Part shown: positions 46,556 to 58,584 of the stretch, piece after piece
How positions within the stretch are numbered: position 1 is the first letter of the stretch
Layout: each line of letters starts with the position of its first letter
NCBI RefSeq assembly: GCF_963678635.1
Contig: NC_087070.1
Coordinates: forward strand, 25,168,007 to 25,232,006
DNA length: 64,000 bases
Direction of reading: 5' to 3'
Source: Symsagittifera roscoffensis
Taxonomy: Eukaryota > Xenacoelomorpha > Acoela > Convolutidae
The notes under the pieces: model-generated
Told to the model about the DNA's origin: nothing
The model's input: the letters and a program-made list of their open reading frames with translations, nothing else
The model's database searches: none
Program-made: the position numbers and the translations under genes

Positions 46556-49500
46556 CGGTCGAGAAAATCAAAACATAGGTCCAGCACAGTCAAAACACAG
46601 CTCGAGAAAAGCCTTAAAAAAGAAAAATATTGGATTATAACCAATTGAAAAGGAATATAAGTTATTTTTTTTTCGAGGCAACAAGTTCCTTCTTTAATCC
46701 ATTTTAATCAATTTTATTAGAAACTTTTGCTAGCTTTTAATTCTTGCCTGAAAGTAAAACATTGCAATCAATTGAAAACCATGATAAATCTCCGTTCAGT
46801 TTAACAATATCATCATGAAGCCATGTGTCCCTATATGTGCCCCTGTGAGTTTCTGAACATGTGTTCCTATGTGTGCCCTGTGAGTATCTGAATTAATATC
46901 ACTATGGGTTCCCCTGTGAGTGTTTGAATGTGTGTCATTATGTGTGCCCTTTGATTGTCTGACTATGTGTCACTATGTGTGCCCTGTTAGTAACTGAATA
47001 TGTGTCCCTATACGTGTCCCTGTGAGTTTCTGAATAGGTGTTCCTATGTGTGCCCCTGTGAGTATCTGAATTAACATTCATATGGGTTCCCCTGTGAGTT
47101 TTTGATTAAGTGTCCCTATGTATGCCCCTTTGATTGTCTGATTATGCGTCACTTTGTGTGCCCCTGTTAGTAACTGAATATGTGTCCCTATACGTGTCCC
47201 TGTGAGTGTCTGAGTATGAGTTCCTACGTGTGCGTACGTGTGCCCCTCTGAGTGTCTGAATAAAGGTCTCTGCGTGCTCGTGTAATTGTCTGTATAAACG
47301 TCCCTAAGTGTGCCCCTCATTGGATTATAACCATTTGAAAAGGATTCTAGATTTTTTTTCGAGGCAACAAATTCCTTTTTTAATTCATTTTAATCACTTT
47401 TATTGGAAACATTTGCTAGCTTTTAACTCTTGCCTGAAAGTAATACAGTAATACATTGTAATCAATTGAAAACCATGATAAATCTCCGTTCAGTTTATCA
47501 ATATCTTCATGAAGCCATGTGTCCCTATATGTGCCCCTGTGAGTTTCTGAATATGTGTTCCTATGTGTGCCCCTGTGAGTATCTGAATAAACGTCCCTAT
47601 GTGTTCCCCTGTGAGTGTCTGAATAAGTGTCCCTATGTGTGCCCCTTTGATTGTCTGATTATGTGTCACTTTGTGTGCCCCTGTTAGTAACTGAATATGT
47701 GTCCCTATACGTGTCCCTGTGAGTGTCTGAGTATGAGTCCCTATGTGTGCCTACGTGTGCCCCTCTGAGTGTCTGAATATGTGTCTTTGTCTGCTCCTGT
47801 AAGTGTCTGTATAAACGTCCCTAGGTGTGCCCCTCATTGGATTAAAACCAATTGAAAAGGATTCTAAATTATTTTTTTTCGAGGCAACAAGTTCCGTTTT
47901 TAATCCATTTTAATCAATTTTAGTGGAAACTTTTGCTAGCTTTTAGTTCTTGCCTGAAAATAATACGGTAATACATTGTAATCAATTGAAAACCATGATA
48001 AATCTCCGTTCAGTTTATCAAAATTATCATGAAGCCATGTGTCAAGTCTCCCTATATGTGCCCCTGTGAGTTTCTGAATAGGTGTTCCTATGTGTGCCCC
48101 TGTGAGTATCTGAATTAACATTCATATGGGTTCCCCTGTGAGTTTTTGATTAAGTGTCCCTATGTATGCCCCTTTGATTGTCTGATTATGCGTCACTTTG
48201 TGTGCCCCTGTTAGTAACTGAATATGTGTCCCTATACGTGTCCCTGTGAGTGTCTGAGTATGAGTTCCTTCGTGTGCGTACGTGTGCCCCTCTGAGTGCC
48301 TGAATAAAGGTCTCTGCGTGCTCGTGTAAGTGTCTGTATAAACGTCCCTAAGTGTGCCCCTCATTGGATTATAACCAATTGAAAAGGATTCTAGATTTTT
48401 TTTCGAGGCAACAAATTCCTTTTTTAATTCATTTTAATCACTTTTATTAGAAACATTTGCTAGCTTTTAACTCTTGCCTGAAAGTAATACAGTAATACAT
48501 TGTAATCAATTGAAAACCATGATAAATCTCCGTTCAGTTTATCAAAATTATTATGAAGCCATGTGTCCCTATATGTGCCCCTGTGAGTTTCTGAACATGT
48601 GTTCCTATGTGTGCCCTGTGAGTATCTGAATTAATATCACTATGGGTTCCCCTGTGAGTGTTTGAATGTGTGTCACTATGTGTGCCCTTTGATTGTCTGA
48701 CTATGTGTCACTATGTGTGCCTTGTTAGTAACTGAATATGTGTCCCTATACGTGTCCCTGTGAGTTTCTGAATAGGTGTTCCTATGTGTGCCCCTGTGAG
48801 TATCTGAATTAACATTCATATGGGTTCCCCTGTGAGTTTTTGATTAAGTGTCCCTATGTATGCCCCTTTGATTGTCTGATTATGCGTCACTTTGTGTGCC
48901 CCTGTTAGTAACTGAATATGTGTCCCTATACGTGTCCCTGTGAGTGTCTGAGTATGAGTTCCTACGTGTGCGTACGTGTGCCCCTCTGAGTGTCTGAATA
49001 AAGGTCTCTGCGTGCTCGTGTAATTGTCTGTATAAACGTCCCTAAGTGTGCCCCTCATTGGATTATAACCATTTGAAAAGGATTCTAGATTTTTTTTCGA
49101 GGCAACAAATTCCTTTTTTAATTCATTTTAATCACTTTTATTGGAAACATTTGCTAGCTTTTAACTCTTGCCTGAAAGTAATACAGTAATACATTGTAAT
49201 CAATTGAAAACCATGATAAATCTCCGTTCAGTTTATCAATATCATCATGAAGCCATGTGTCCCTATATGTGCCCCTGTGAGTTTCTGAATATGTGTTCCT
49301 ATGTGTGCCCCTGTGAGTATCTGAATAAACGTCCCTATGTGTTCCCCTGTGAGTGTTTGAATGTCTGTCCCTATGTGTGCCCCTTTGATTTTCTGATTAT
49401 GTGTCACTTTCTGTGCCCCTGTTAGTGTCTGAATATGTGTCCCTATACGTGTCCCCGTGAGTGTCTGAGTATGAGTCCCTAAGTGAGCCTACGTGTGCCC

Positions 49501-51435
49501 CTCTGAGTGTCTGAATATGTGTCTCTTTGTGCTCCTGTAAGTGTCTGTATAAACGTCCCTAGGTGTGCCCCTCATTGGATTATAACCAATTAAAAAGGAT
49601 TCTAACTTAATTTTTTCGAGGCGATAAGTTCCTTTTTTAATCCATTTTAATCATTTTTATTAGAAACTTTTGCTAGTTTTTAATTCTTGCCTGAAAGTAA
49701 TACAGTAATACATTGTAATCAATTGAAAACCATGATAAACCTTCGTTCAGTTTATCAATATCATCATGAAGCTATGTGTCCCTATATGTGCCCCTGTGAG
49801 TTTCTGAATATGTGCTCCTATGTGTGCCCTTGTGAGTATCTGAATAAACGTCCCTATGTGTTCCCCTGTGAGTGTCTGAATATGTGTTCTTATGTGTGCC
49901 CCTTTCTGTTCTGACTTCTGTTCTGACTTTGCTAGCTTTTAATTCTTGGCTGAAAAAAATACATTGTAATCAATTGAAAACCATGATAAATCTCCGTTCA
50001 GTTTATCAATATCATCATGAAGCCATGTGTCCCTATATGTGCCTCTGTGAGTTTCTGAATATGTGTTCCTATGTGTGCCCCTGTGAGTATCCGAATAAAC
50101 GTCTCTATGTGTTCTCCTGTGAGTGTCTGAATGTGTGTCCCTATGTGTGCCCCTTTGATTGTCTGATTATGTGTCACTTTGAGTGACCCTGTTAGTAACT
50201 GAAATTTTGTCCCTATACGTGTCCCTGTGAGTGTCTGAGTATGAGTCCCTATGTGTGCCTACGTGTGCCCCTCTGAGTGTCTGAATAAAGGTCTCTGCGT
50301 GCTCGTGTAAGTGTCTGTATAAACGTTCCTAGGTGTGCACCTCATTGGATTATAACCAATTACAAACGATTTTAAGTTATTTTTTTTTCGAGGCAACAAG
50401 TTCCTTTCTTAATCCATTTTTATCAATTTTATTGGAACCTTTTGCTAGTTTTTAATTCTTGCCTGAAAGTATTACAGTAATACATTGTAATCAATTGAAA
50501 ACCATGATAAATTTCCGTTCAGTTTATCAATATCATCATGAAGCCATGTGTCCCTATATGTGCTTCTGAGACTTTCTGAATGTGTGTTAATATTTGTGCC
50601 CCTGTGAGTATCTGAATAAAATTCCCTGTGTGTATTCAGAAACTCACTGGGGAACATATAGGGACACATAAATTCATGATGATATTGATAAACAGAACGG
50701 AGATTTATCATAGTTTTCAATTGATTACAATGTATTACTTTCAGGCAAGAATAAAAGCTAGCAAAAGGTTCTAATAAAACTGATAAAAATGGATTAAAAA
50801 AAGAACTTGTTGCCTCGAAAAAATAACCTAAAATCCTTTTTAATTGGTTATAATCCAATGAGGAGCACACCTGGAGACGTTTATATAGACACTTACACGA
50901 GCACGTAGAGACACTAATTCAGACACTCAGAGGGGCACACGTAGGCACACAGAGGGACTCATACTCAGACACTCACGGGGACACGTATAGGGACACATAT
51001 TCAGACACTAACAGGGGCACAGAAAGTGACACATAAGCAGAAAATCAAAGGGGCACACATAGGGACAGACATTCAAACACTCACAGGGGAACACATAGGG
51101 ACGTTTATTCAGATACTCACAGGGGCACACATAGGAACACATATTCAGAAACTCACAGGGGCACATATAGGGACACATGGCTTCATGATGATATTGATAA
51201 ACTGAACGGAGATTTTTCATGGTTTTCAATTGATTACAATGTATTACTTTCAGGCAAGAATTAAAAGCTAGGAAAAGTTTCTAATAAATTTGATTAAAAT
51301 GGATTAAAAAGGGAACTTGTTGCCTCGAAAAAAAATATCAAAATCTTTTTTAATTGGTTATAATCCAATATTTTTACGGCTTTTATCGAGCTGTGATTTG
51401 ACTGTGCTTGACCTATGTTTTGATTTTCTTTGTTG
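46556..51435. repeat. Higher-order minisatellite folded as a large unequal palindrome
   Basis: The basic unit is 36 bp (tgtgttcctatgtgtgcccc, then tgtgagtatctgaata). Runs of units alternate with a conserved spacer ('ggattataaccaattgaaaa' through 'tttgctagcttttaattctt' to 'gataaatctccgttcagttt'). Spacer landmarks 'atgataaatc' fall at 46781, 47474, 47995, 48519, 49213, 49732, 49983 and 50504, with spacings 693, 521, 524, 694, 519, 251 and 521. After about 50630 the whole pattern is inverted (spacers at about 50710 and 51215). The outer edges, 46556-46640 and 51355-51435, are inverted copies of each other. Confidence 0.9.
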
Positions 51436-51443
51436 CCTCGAAA

Positions 51444-51634
51444 AGCTTTCTGATCTGACTTTGGAAGAAAGTGACCAATCAATTGAGCTCGGGTAGTTTC
51501 CTTCAACCAGACAAAAGTTTACTAGATAACAGTCTCATCTCAAATTGAAGCTCTCCTTTTTGTTATCTAGAGAGTTGACTGAACCATTACATACCCCATT
51601 GTTAGTCACGACGCTTGAAATCAATCTGAGATGG
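51444..51634. repeat. 191-bp direct repeat, copy 1
   Basis: It begins agctttctgatctgacttt and ends caatctgagatgg. It is almost identical to 51822-52012 (offset 378). The 187 bp between are unique, AT-rich and have no coding signal. It abuts the right edge of the palindromic array. Confidence 0.9.
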
Positions 51635-51821
51635 ACGTTATTTCAATAACTTGAAGGAATCTGAAGAATTCGTTGAAATTTGTAAACTTTAACGTGTTTT
51701 GTAAACAATTTTTCGACCAAGATTCGTTCTTTTTTTGAAAAATACCACAAGTTTTCCGAATTGATAATAAATTTAAAATTTTTAAGGACCGTTACACTCA
51801 ACCTTTTGTCTTGATACAAAG

Positions 51822-52012
51822 AGCTTTCTGTTCTGACTTTGGAAGAAAGTGACCAATCAATTGAGCTCGGGTAGTTTTCTTCAACCAGACAAAAGTTTAC
51901 TAGATAACAGTCTCATCTCAAATTGAAGCTCACCTTTTTGTGATCTAGAGAGTTGACTGAACCATTACATACCCCATTGTTAGTCACGACGCTTGAAATC
52001 AATCTGAGATGG
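51822..52012. repeat. 191-bp direct repeat, copy 2
   Basis: Second copy, with single-base differences such as tgatctgac/tgttctgac, tttcctt/ttttctt and ttgttatc/ttgtgatc. Short terminal inverted TG/CA ends are absent, so solo-LTR status is not supported. A local segmental duplication is simpler. Confidence 0.9.
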
Positions 52013-52029
52013 TCAAGTAAACTTTTGTA

Positions 52030-53524
52030 ACAAATTTTTCTTTGTCCAAAAATTTGAGACAGTTGAAACATACTCATTTTTGGTCGAGAAAGTCGAAACC
52101 TATCTATGCGGGGAGTCAAAAACTTCGTGACAGTCCAAATGTATCAAATTTTATGTCGAAAAAATCAAAACATCTTTACTGGGTCGAACAGAATCGAATG
52201 AATTTTTTGTTGGGTCTTAAAAAACGAAACATACCAAAATTTTGCCGATAAAGTCAAAACCTGTCAAAATTTAGTCGAGAGAGTCAAAACACACCAAATT
52301 TTGGTAGAGACGGTCGCATTACATAGATTTTTTGTTTTAATCGACTTGAATTACTTCAAGTTTGTTTCAGGTGGTCTAGAACGTGTCCTGAATGAAACTT
52401 TCTTAAAACAAATGCAGGAACATACTTCTAAACGAATAGCCTCTTTTTAAAGTTCTAGCAACTACCTGTTAACTAGTCGTACACTGCGTTAACCTTTTAG
52501 TACCGATATACCGCTAATGCTGGTATACAGCTAATACCGGACATTAATAAGTCTTAATTTTTGAAATGTTATGATTGATTTAGAAACACGGATGCTCAAA
52601 AAACATACTCGCAAACTTTCAGCCTATTCGGACCGGTAGACTTGAATATCTATCTGTTGCCAACTTCAGGGACGTTAATAACAATTTTTGAACTTGCTTG
52701 CGCCTCATCAAACATCATTCATAACCCAGACCAAATTAGATTGTGGGATCATTTTCCATTATGTACCAAAACTTTGAGTTTCGGTCGTCGTGGCATAAAA
52801 ATCTAGCAAACATTTTTGAGTTAAAAAAAAACGAACACTAGCTGTTGATTAGAGGAACATAATACTAAAAATTAAGAAACCCCAAAAGTAGAAACTCGCA
52901 TATAAAAAACAATTGAATTTTCCGTGGTTGAAAAACGTGGATTGAAAGTTCTTATTCTGGAAATTAATGCATCCACCATTTAAATAAAATTTTCGTTTTT
53001 TTCATGGTCGCCTTCATATAGCCCAAATAATTAAAAAAGCTCTTCGAATGAATTTCAAATCGTCAGTAAATGGTGTAAAATGATAAAGTTGAGCAAAGCA
53101 TACATAATTTCTTCCAGTGACAAGTACAAAAGAAGACAAAAAAGGTTTAAGATAAAGTCTTGTAATAATTGAAACTTTGAAATAGGTAACTTTTTTTTAT
53201 TTTGATTGCTATGCAGCAAATTATAACAGCAAAACGTTTTCTGAGAGCTCTAAACTAACAAAAACAAATGGAGTCTGACTCAACAAAAGAGAGAGAAAAA
53301 ATTTTCGAATTTCTTTTTGGAGAAAAATTAGGTTAATTCTGATAAATTTATTGATTTTGAGAAGTTTAGTGAAAAATCTAAAATTAGCTCAATGTTTACA
53401 ATTAAAGTTATTGCCCCACAATTTAGTTAATTAGACATAACTTAAATTTTTCAAAAATTGGACATTTTTATGAAGTCAAAAATCAGTCTAAGAAATTAAT
53501 ATTTTTCCAAATGTTAAAACATCA
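52030..53524. other. Degenerate GTCGAGAAAGTCAAAAC repeats, then plain AT-rich sequence
   Basis: Between 52070 and 52320 a unit of about 35 bp (tttggtcgagaaagtcgaaa-like) recurs six or seven times with heavy drift. From 52330 to 53524 nothing was recognised. Confidence 0.45.
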
Positions 53525-54246
53525 TTAGTGCTTCTTCTGATAGCGTTTACCAGATTCATTCAAAATTTGTTCCATAAAGTAACTAAAAATTTTGAAAGTT
53601 ATCAGAGACAGAAGCGAAGGGGAGCTTCGTACCACTTGCCATACAACAGAAAAAATAGCTTTGCAAGCTAGCAGACAGAAAAGGAACGCAGAGCCAATAA
53701 GACCAAAAAAATTGAAGCAAACATAAAAAAACCACATCTAAGAAACTTCAAAATGTTTTTTGAAGTCACAATAAACGGCGTTTGATGAAAAATTGAAATA
53801 ATTATTGACCGGCAAAAGCCGACAAAATGTGTAAAAATCTCGTAGAGCCGAAAACAAACTTTTTGTCAAGAAAAACATCAATTATAAATTCTATTCTAAG
53901 ACTTCGGCGTTTTATTCAAAGCAAATAAGAGGACAAACAATTATGTTTACCTCGATAAAACCCAAGATTAGTTCACCAAGTCGATGAAATATAAGACAAA
54001 ACCATTTGGGTCAAACAATGTTTTTCAGTGAAAAAAAAACAAAAAAAGAAAAACATACTTCGTCAATGCTAGAAAAAATTAATATTGCATGGATAAACCA
54101 AAATACTAAAAGTTATTACAGTAGAAACTGTTTTCAATAAAAAACAATTAAAAGATATGACAAAAAAGCGGACAAAACATAAGCAGAAAAACAAAAGAAA
54201 GCAAAAACTATTTAAAGCAGAAAAATGCCCATTCAAAGAAAATAGA

Positions 54247-54320
54247 GGTCCTGGTCAGATTCGAACCCAGGAATTTTGCTGTCCCAGGTGATAGTTTTAC
54301 CTCTATACTAAGTTTTCCGG
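54247..54320 (-). other. tRNA-like relic (Asp-type backbone)
   Basis: Minus strand: A-box-like TTAGTATAGAGGT (compare TTAGTATAGTGGT of tRNA-Asp), loop CTGGGAC in the anticodon position, and a good B box GGGTTCGAATCTG, followed by a T run. The anticodon stem does not pair and the acceptor stem is absent, so it is a pseudogene or SINE head. Confidence 0.4.
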
Positions 54321-54443
54321 AGACGAACAGTTTCAATTCAAAGAGTCTTGATTCCTTTAACAAGACCAAAAATTCCTGTAAACCAACAAACCAAGTAAAT
54401 GTCATCAGCAAGTTAATAACCTAAATAAAATAAATTTCGTTCT

Positions 54444-54573
54444 GAAAAAAATGGGCGTTTTTTATGGACATTTCTCATTTATCGTATAATTATTTGTACG
54501 CTTGCGATTAACAACGCAAGCGTAAATTTACAATAAATCAGAAAAATGTCCATAAAAGACATCCATTTTTTTC
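54444..54573. mobile_element. 130-bp hairpin (foldback) element
   Basis: The two halves are inverted copies over nearly the whole length. The outer ends are gaaaaaaatgggcgtttttt and gaaaaaaatggatgtctttt (inverted), with 'tatggacatttctcatttat' in one arm paired to 'ataaatcagaaaaatgtcca' in the other. The tip is the perfect stem acgcttgcg/cgcaagcgt (54498-54506 with 54515-54523) around an 8-base loop. It could be a tiny MITE, or a transcribed hairpin precursor. No target duplication was identified. Confidence 0.75.
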
Positions 54574-55080
54574 TTACAAAATTTTCAGATCGAAAAATGT
54601 TTTTCTGGTCATGATGGGCTTGTTTGGAAAAAGTGAGGACGCAGTAATCAGTCTATTTTGTGAACTCAACCAATTTTATACCATTTTAAACACACATTTT
54701 CATCGAAAAAGCTACCTAAATACTTTTGATCAGCTGGAACGCAGGCACCAGCTGGATCTCGGAACCTAGCTTTCTGAATTGTGCATCCATAGAATTTTTT
54801 CTGTTCTCTTCTATTTTATTTGACTGAGCGCATGATTTTGATTGTAAATAGATTAAAATCAATTATAATGTGAGTTTAGCAAAACAAATATGGCGATTTA
54901 TTAAAAATCTAAGATGGAATATTGCAATACAGAGGTCAACCAAAGATTCGCACCACTTGCAATACAACACCAGCATAGCATCAAAATAGCAGACAGAAAT
55001 AGAGACAACAAACCCTAAGTAAAAAAAACGTTTTGAAAATGTCACAAAAAACTAAATCTTTCAAAATTTTTTGATTTTTG

Positions 55081-57060
55081 TCTCATTTGTCTTGGATTAA
55101 GATCATTTAAAAAACATGTCAAATAAGACAACAAAATTGACAAAGCGGTAAAAGAGCCGACATTTTTTTAACAGACACTCGTTGAGCCAAATTAATTGTT
55201 TTCATAAAAAAAAACATTACAAAATTAGCAACTCCTCAAAAGATTCAAAGACACAACACAATTGTTAGCTCATTAAGTGACGCAGTTAACCGATGACGTA
55301 TAAACCGTTTTTTTAGTGAGTAAACAAAAAAAAACAAGGAACACGTCAAATAAAAACTATACAGAATCGGAATTAAAAAATTGTAAGCTAAAACACAAAC
55401 AAATAATGATTAGAAGGGGGTATTTGAAATGCTACGAGCCCAAACTATGTTTTTTTTGGCTGACACAAGAGCAGATTTGATAAGTTGTTTGATGAAAAAT
55501 TATGTTCTGAAAGGATAACTCTGATTAATTGCAAGCTTAATAAGCGCATGCGTCACAATTAAGAGCACGCAAATCGGCGAAATGAAAATTTTTGGAAAAA
55601 CTAAAAAAAAAATAGAAAAAAGCAACAACAAAAAATTCCAGACAAAAAGTCCTAAGTCATTTATCTTCACCATAGGAGATTTTAAAATGACATTCCGAAA
55701 GTTAGAAAGCTAAAACTGAAGACATAACCAACAGACATTTGAAAAGGAGTCAATGAAAACAAATAAACAAAAAAGGCTGACTTCGTTTTTCGAAGTTTGA
55801 AGAAAACAAGATGGCCTTCAAGCTCTTTGTTAAAGCTCATCAAAGATTTCGAAATTTGAAGAAAAAAATAGTCTTATAGCTCACTGTTTTCTAGAACAGT
55901 TTATGATTCATATTTTTTTTGATAAAAACAAGCCAATTTAAAAAATTTTCAATAACAATTAAATTTCTTATTTCGCTGGGAAATCTTATGACTCATTTCC
56001 ATTTTCGAAATTAGAAGTCGCTCACGTTTTTCCTGACTGGCACATTTTTGCTGTTCGTTGCCTTGGATGTTTGTTATGAAGCCTGTTGAACACGTATAAC
56101 TATTGTACATGCGAAACCTTGTGAACAAATTTCTTGACGGAAAAAAGTCTAATATTTGCTGCAACACCGCCCTTGCATATCTCTAGAGTAACAATTTAGA
56201 ACAACAAACAACTTTTTCTTGTTTTGGCATAAAATTTGGCTTACCGTACTAAATAAGAAAAACGTTTTTTCAAAAAAAAATGCGAATCATAAAATTTCTA
56301 TATATGGTGACAGTTTATTGATGGCAATTCAAAGCAATTTTGAAATTGCCCCAAATTTTTATTTTGCCTTTTTCAATCGCAAATCGAAGTTTGTGCTCAA
56401 ATTTTTTTCAAAAAAGAAAAGAGAAGAAACAACGTAGTCCTGGATACACCACTATTGAAGTTTTTTTTTCTTTTCTGCTAAATAACTATTTCAAAAACGC
56501 TTAAAATACTTATTTTTTTTGGATGTTATGTTTATGCGTGCCTTGATCAATATCTGATAAATTAAAAATTCAAATTTTTAAAATAATCATTGTTGAAAAT
56601 GTTTGCCAAAGTTTAAAAGTTTGAAACTTTCGTTATATTTTTTGTGTAAGACTGAACTAAGTCATTTCCGGGCACTTCAAATGCATTTTTTATGCGAGAC
56701 CGTCAAACTTTTAGTAACTCTACTTTTGAGTAACCAAGGTTTTTGTCACTTCTGTTCGATTAAAACCAAAAAATTTGAGATATTTTTGGATTGTGGAAAA
56801 ATACTTAGTCATACAACTTCCATATATGAAAAATCACTGATCATAGACCTTTCATGCAATTTTCTGTACTTATGCATGAAAAAGGTATGATTAGAATTTT
56901 TCCTTGTCTGAAAATTATATGATTAGCATTTTTGGTCAACACGGGCGGTTAATTAGTAATGAATAGAATGGTATAGGGTAGATTGAAATCGGGTAGATTG
57001 TCATGGGACCCAAAAATTTGGTGCTTGCAGATAAATAATGGGACAATTTAGCTTGTTTAA
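55081..57060. other. Intergenic DNA downstream of E-Syt with dispersed repeats
   Basis: About 55870-56060 is a copy of the dispersed repeat also in the E-Syt intron ('ttctagaacagtttatgatt', 'gaaattagaagtcgctcacg'). About 56210-56890 is an inverted, diverged copy of 19330-19960: 'gcgtgccttgatcaatatct' here against the inverted 'ttgatcaaggcatacataaa' there, and 'catatatggtgacagttta' against 'ccatatatataaactgt'. No gene seen. Confidence 0.5.
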
Positions 57061-57066
57061 TTTATT
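57061..57066 (-). promoter_or_regulatory. Possible E-Syt polyadenylation signal
   Basis: AATAAA on the minus strand, about 465 bases after the E-Syt stop. AATAAA is common by chance in such AT-rich DNA, so this is only a candidate 3' end. Confidence 0.25.
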
Positions 57067-57530
57067 TACGAACAATTTTGGGAGCAAAAAATTTCACCGG
57101 GTGTAAACAAATTGGGCTTACACTTTGAGCATCAAAGATAAATTATGGAAAGCACGCATTAAATTTGATGCACCTTCGAATCTACAGAATCATACTGCTA
57201 GAAAATATTTATAATATTAATTAAATATAATACATCGCTCAAGCTCGTGCTATCTGTCTTTATCATACCTGATTTTGCGATGAGATTATTGAGTTCCTGC
57301 TTTCCTTTTGCTGTTGATTGCCTTAACTCACCTAATCTCAGCTCAAACTCTGAAGTGCAGAAACGTCATCCGAATAGTAAATTTAAAACAAAACTTAAGT
57401 AGCCAATATGTAGATTAAATTTTTGAATAAAGCTGATTATCTCATTTAGCAGATTAGACAAAGCTTTAGATTATTCTTCGTTTTAGTCAGTTTTTTTTTG
57501 TATTTTTTATACAAACAACCTCAGCGAGTA

Positions 57531-58496
57531 TCACTCATTCGGCTTAATTTCTATTGGAGCGACAAATTTAGGCGAGTCTTTGATTGGAAACCAAAATGAT
57601 CTGCTTTCTATGTCCAGTTCTTTAAGGTCCAGTTTCACGTAACCATTTGGCTTTTTCTCGTTCTGGTTGTAAAGCGAAACTAGCAATGTCGAGTTGTCCA
57701 GAATCTCCAAGGTCGTGTTGAATATCATCGGTTTGTACCACCTTGGTCGATCTGAGTTCTCGATGATCTCCGTCGTTTCGCTCTGCTCCTGTTTCGGTTT
57801 TGACGATTTCAGAAGAACTGTTACGTAACAGTTCGGAGAGGTTTTGAAAAGCGATGACAAATTTTTGGCTTCATTTACTCCGACTGTTAGTTGATTTTTG
57901 AGCTGATTGAAATTGAATCCGAGATTGATCACAGGCTCCGATTCGTCAGGTTCGCCGATCGAAATCGCCGATAGAGAAGGCTGGCGTCTCATTAGAGTCG
58001 GCGCCATAACTCCCTCGCCTCCCACATTGTTTCGATTTTTGGCATCCATAGTCTTCCGACGTTCAAGACTAGACATGTTCCGAGACTTGGTAGGCGATTC
58101 ATTTTTGCCGAACTTCCTGTTCTGTCCCGTGGAACTAAGCGGTGTCTGAGGAACAGATGTCGTTCCACGTCGCTCGGAGTCGCTTCTCGGTTGATGCCTC
58201 CCAATTCCCGAGTCATCGCTAGTGTAGTCAGATTTATCGCGACTGCAACTCGGCGCTTCGAAGTCGAAACCCGAAAGGTCTTTTGAAGTCTGGCGTTCCA
58301 AGCCTCCAGCAACTAGGAAGCGTAGCGCTGCTCTAATCTTGAGAATGGATGGACTCCGTGAGTAGAATCCGTACTTGGCGTCTTTGTTGTCTAGTTCTAA
58401 TTCGAACGAGTCTCGCATCTGGGAGGCCTTCATGATCTCACTCACGCTCAGACTGACAGTTGATATGATCTTCTTGGACTTCTGTTCGTCCAGGAC
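57531..58496 (-). CDS. ESYT: Extended synaptotagmin, last exon (end of C2B, linker, C2C, stop)
   Basis: 966 nt, phase 0 after acceptor ...gtgaattag, ending in TGA at 57531-57533. The first residues VLDEQKSKKI complete the C2B strand begun in the previous exon. SFELELDNKD...ILKIRAALRF is the C2B end. Residues of about 452-573 of the reconstructed 707 form a Ser/Arg/Asp-rich linker with three basophilic sites (RRGTTS, RRKTM, RRQPSLS). C2C follows (LTVGVNEAKNLSS, CYVTVLLKSS, RPRWYKPMIFN, LLVSLYNQNEKKPNGYVKLD). C2C has SPNCYV and LYNQNE where Ca2+-binding C2 loops carry Asp, so it is probably Ca2+-independent. In E-Syts, C2C helps tether the ER to the plasma membrane. The gene symbol denotes the family; I cannot assign a paralogue. 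Confidence 0.9.
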   Translation of the reverse strand, partial: VLDEQKSKKIISTVSLSVSEIMKASQMRDSFELELDNKDAKYGFYSRSPSILKIRAALRFLVAGGLERQTSKDLSGFDFEAPSCSRDKSDYTSDDSGIGRHQPRSDSERRGTTSVPQTPLSSTGQNRKFGKNESPTKSRNMSSLERRKTMDAKNRNNVGGEGVMAPTLMRRQPSLSAISIGEPDESEPVINLGFNFNQLKNQLTVGVNEAKNLSSLFKTSPNCYVTVLLKSSKPKQEQSETTEIIENSDRPRWYKPMIFNTTLEILDNSTLLVSLYNQNEKKPNGYVKLDLKELDIESRSFWFPIKDSPKFVAPIEIKPNE

Positions 58497-58584
58497 CTAA
58501 TTCACAATGGAACGTGATTTTAAAAATATCACATCTTTGAGAAATGCAAAAACACTCGTTTTCTGCCAGTAATTTAAAAAAAAC

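Larger units (their letters stand above)
53560..55080. other. Two related segments flanking a tRNA-like relic and a hairpin element
   Basis: 53590-53760 and 54920-55070 share 'accacttgcnatacaacanc', 'agcagacagaaa' and similar order, so they are diverged copies. Both have minus-strand frames (53737-53525, 55045-54863) rich in hydrophobic residues, with Phe/Cys/Leu runs of membrane-segment character. The frames are short, not clearly conserved, and lack splice or start support, so I do not call genes. Confidence 0.35.

Noticed and set aside
47430-51229. Cys-rich open frames with repeated CPYMCPCEFLNM-like peptides, on both strands
   Set aside because: They are the translation of a 36-bp minisatellite; a period divisible by three keeps frames open on both strands. 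There is no signal peptide, splice context or independent coding evidence, and copies break at the spacers.
46556-51435. CRISPR array
   Set aside because: Repeats are contiguous and 36 bp long, without unique spacers. The long 'spacers' are themselves repeated, and the DNA is eukaryotic with introns.
51444-52012. Paired 191-bp direct repeats as LTRs of a small retrotransposon
   Set aside because: The internal 187 bp has no primer-binding site or polypurine tract, the repeats lack TG...CA ends, and there is no target duplication.
53525-55045. Hydrophobic minus-strand frames (53737-53525, 55045-54863) as small membrane proteins
   Set aside because: The underlying DNA is a diverged duplicate pair, but peptide similarity is weak and there is no sign of selection on the frame. 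AT-rich antisense readily gives Phe/Leu-rich peptides.
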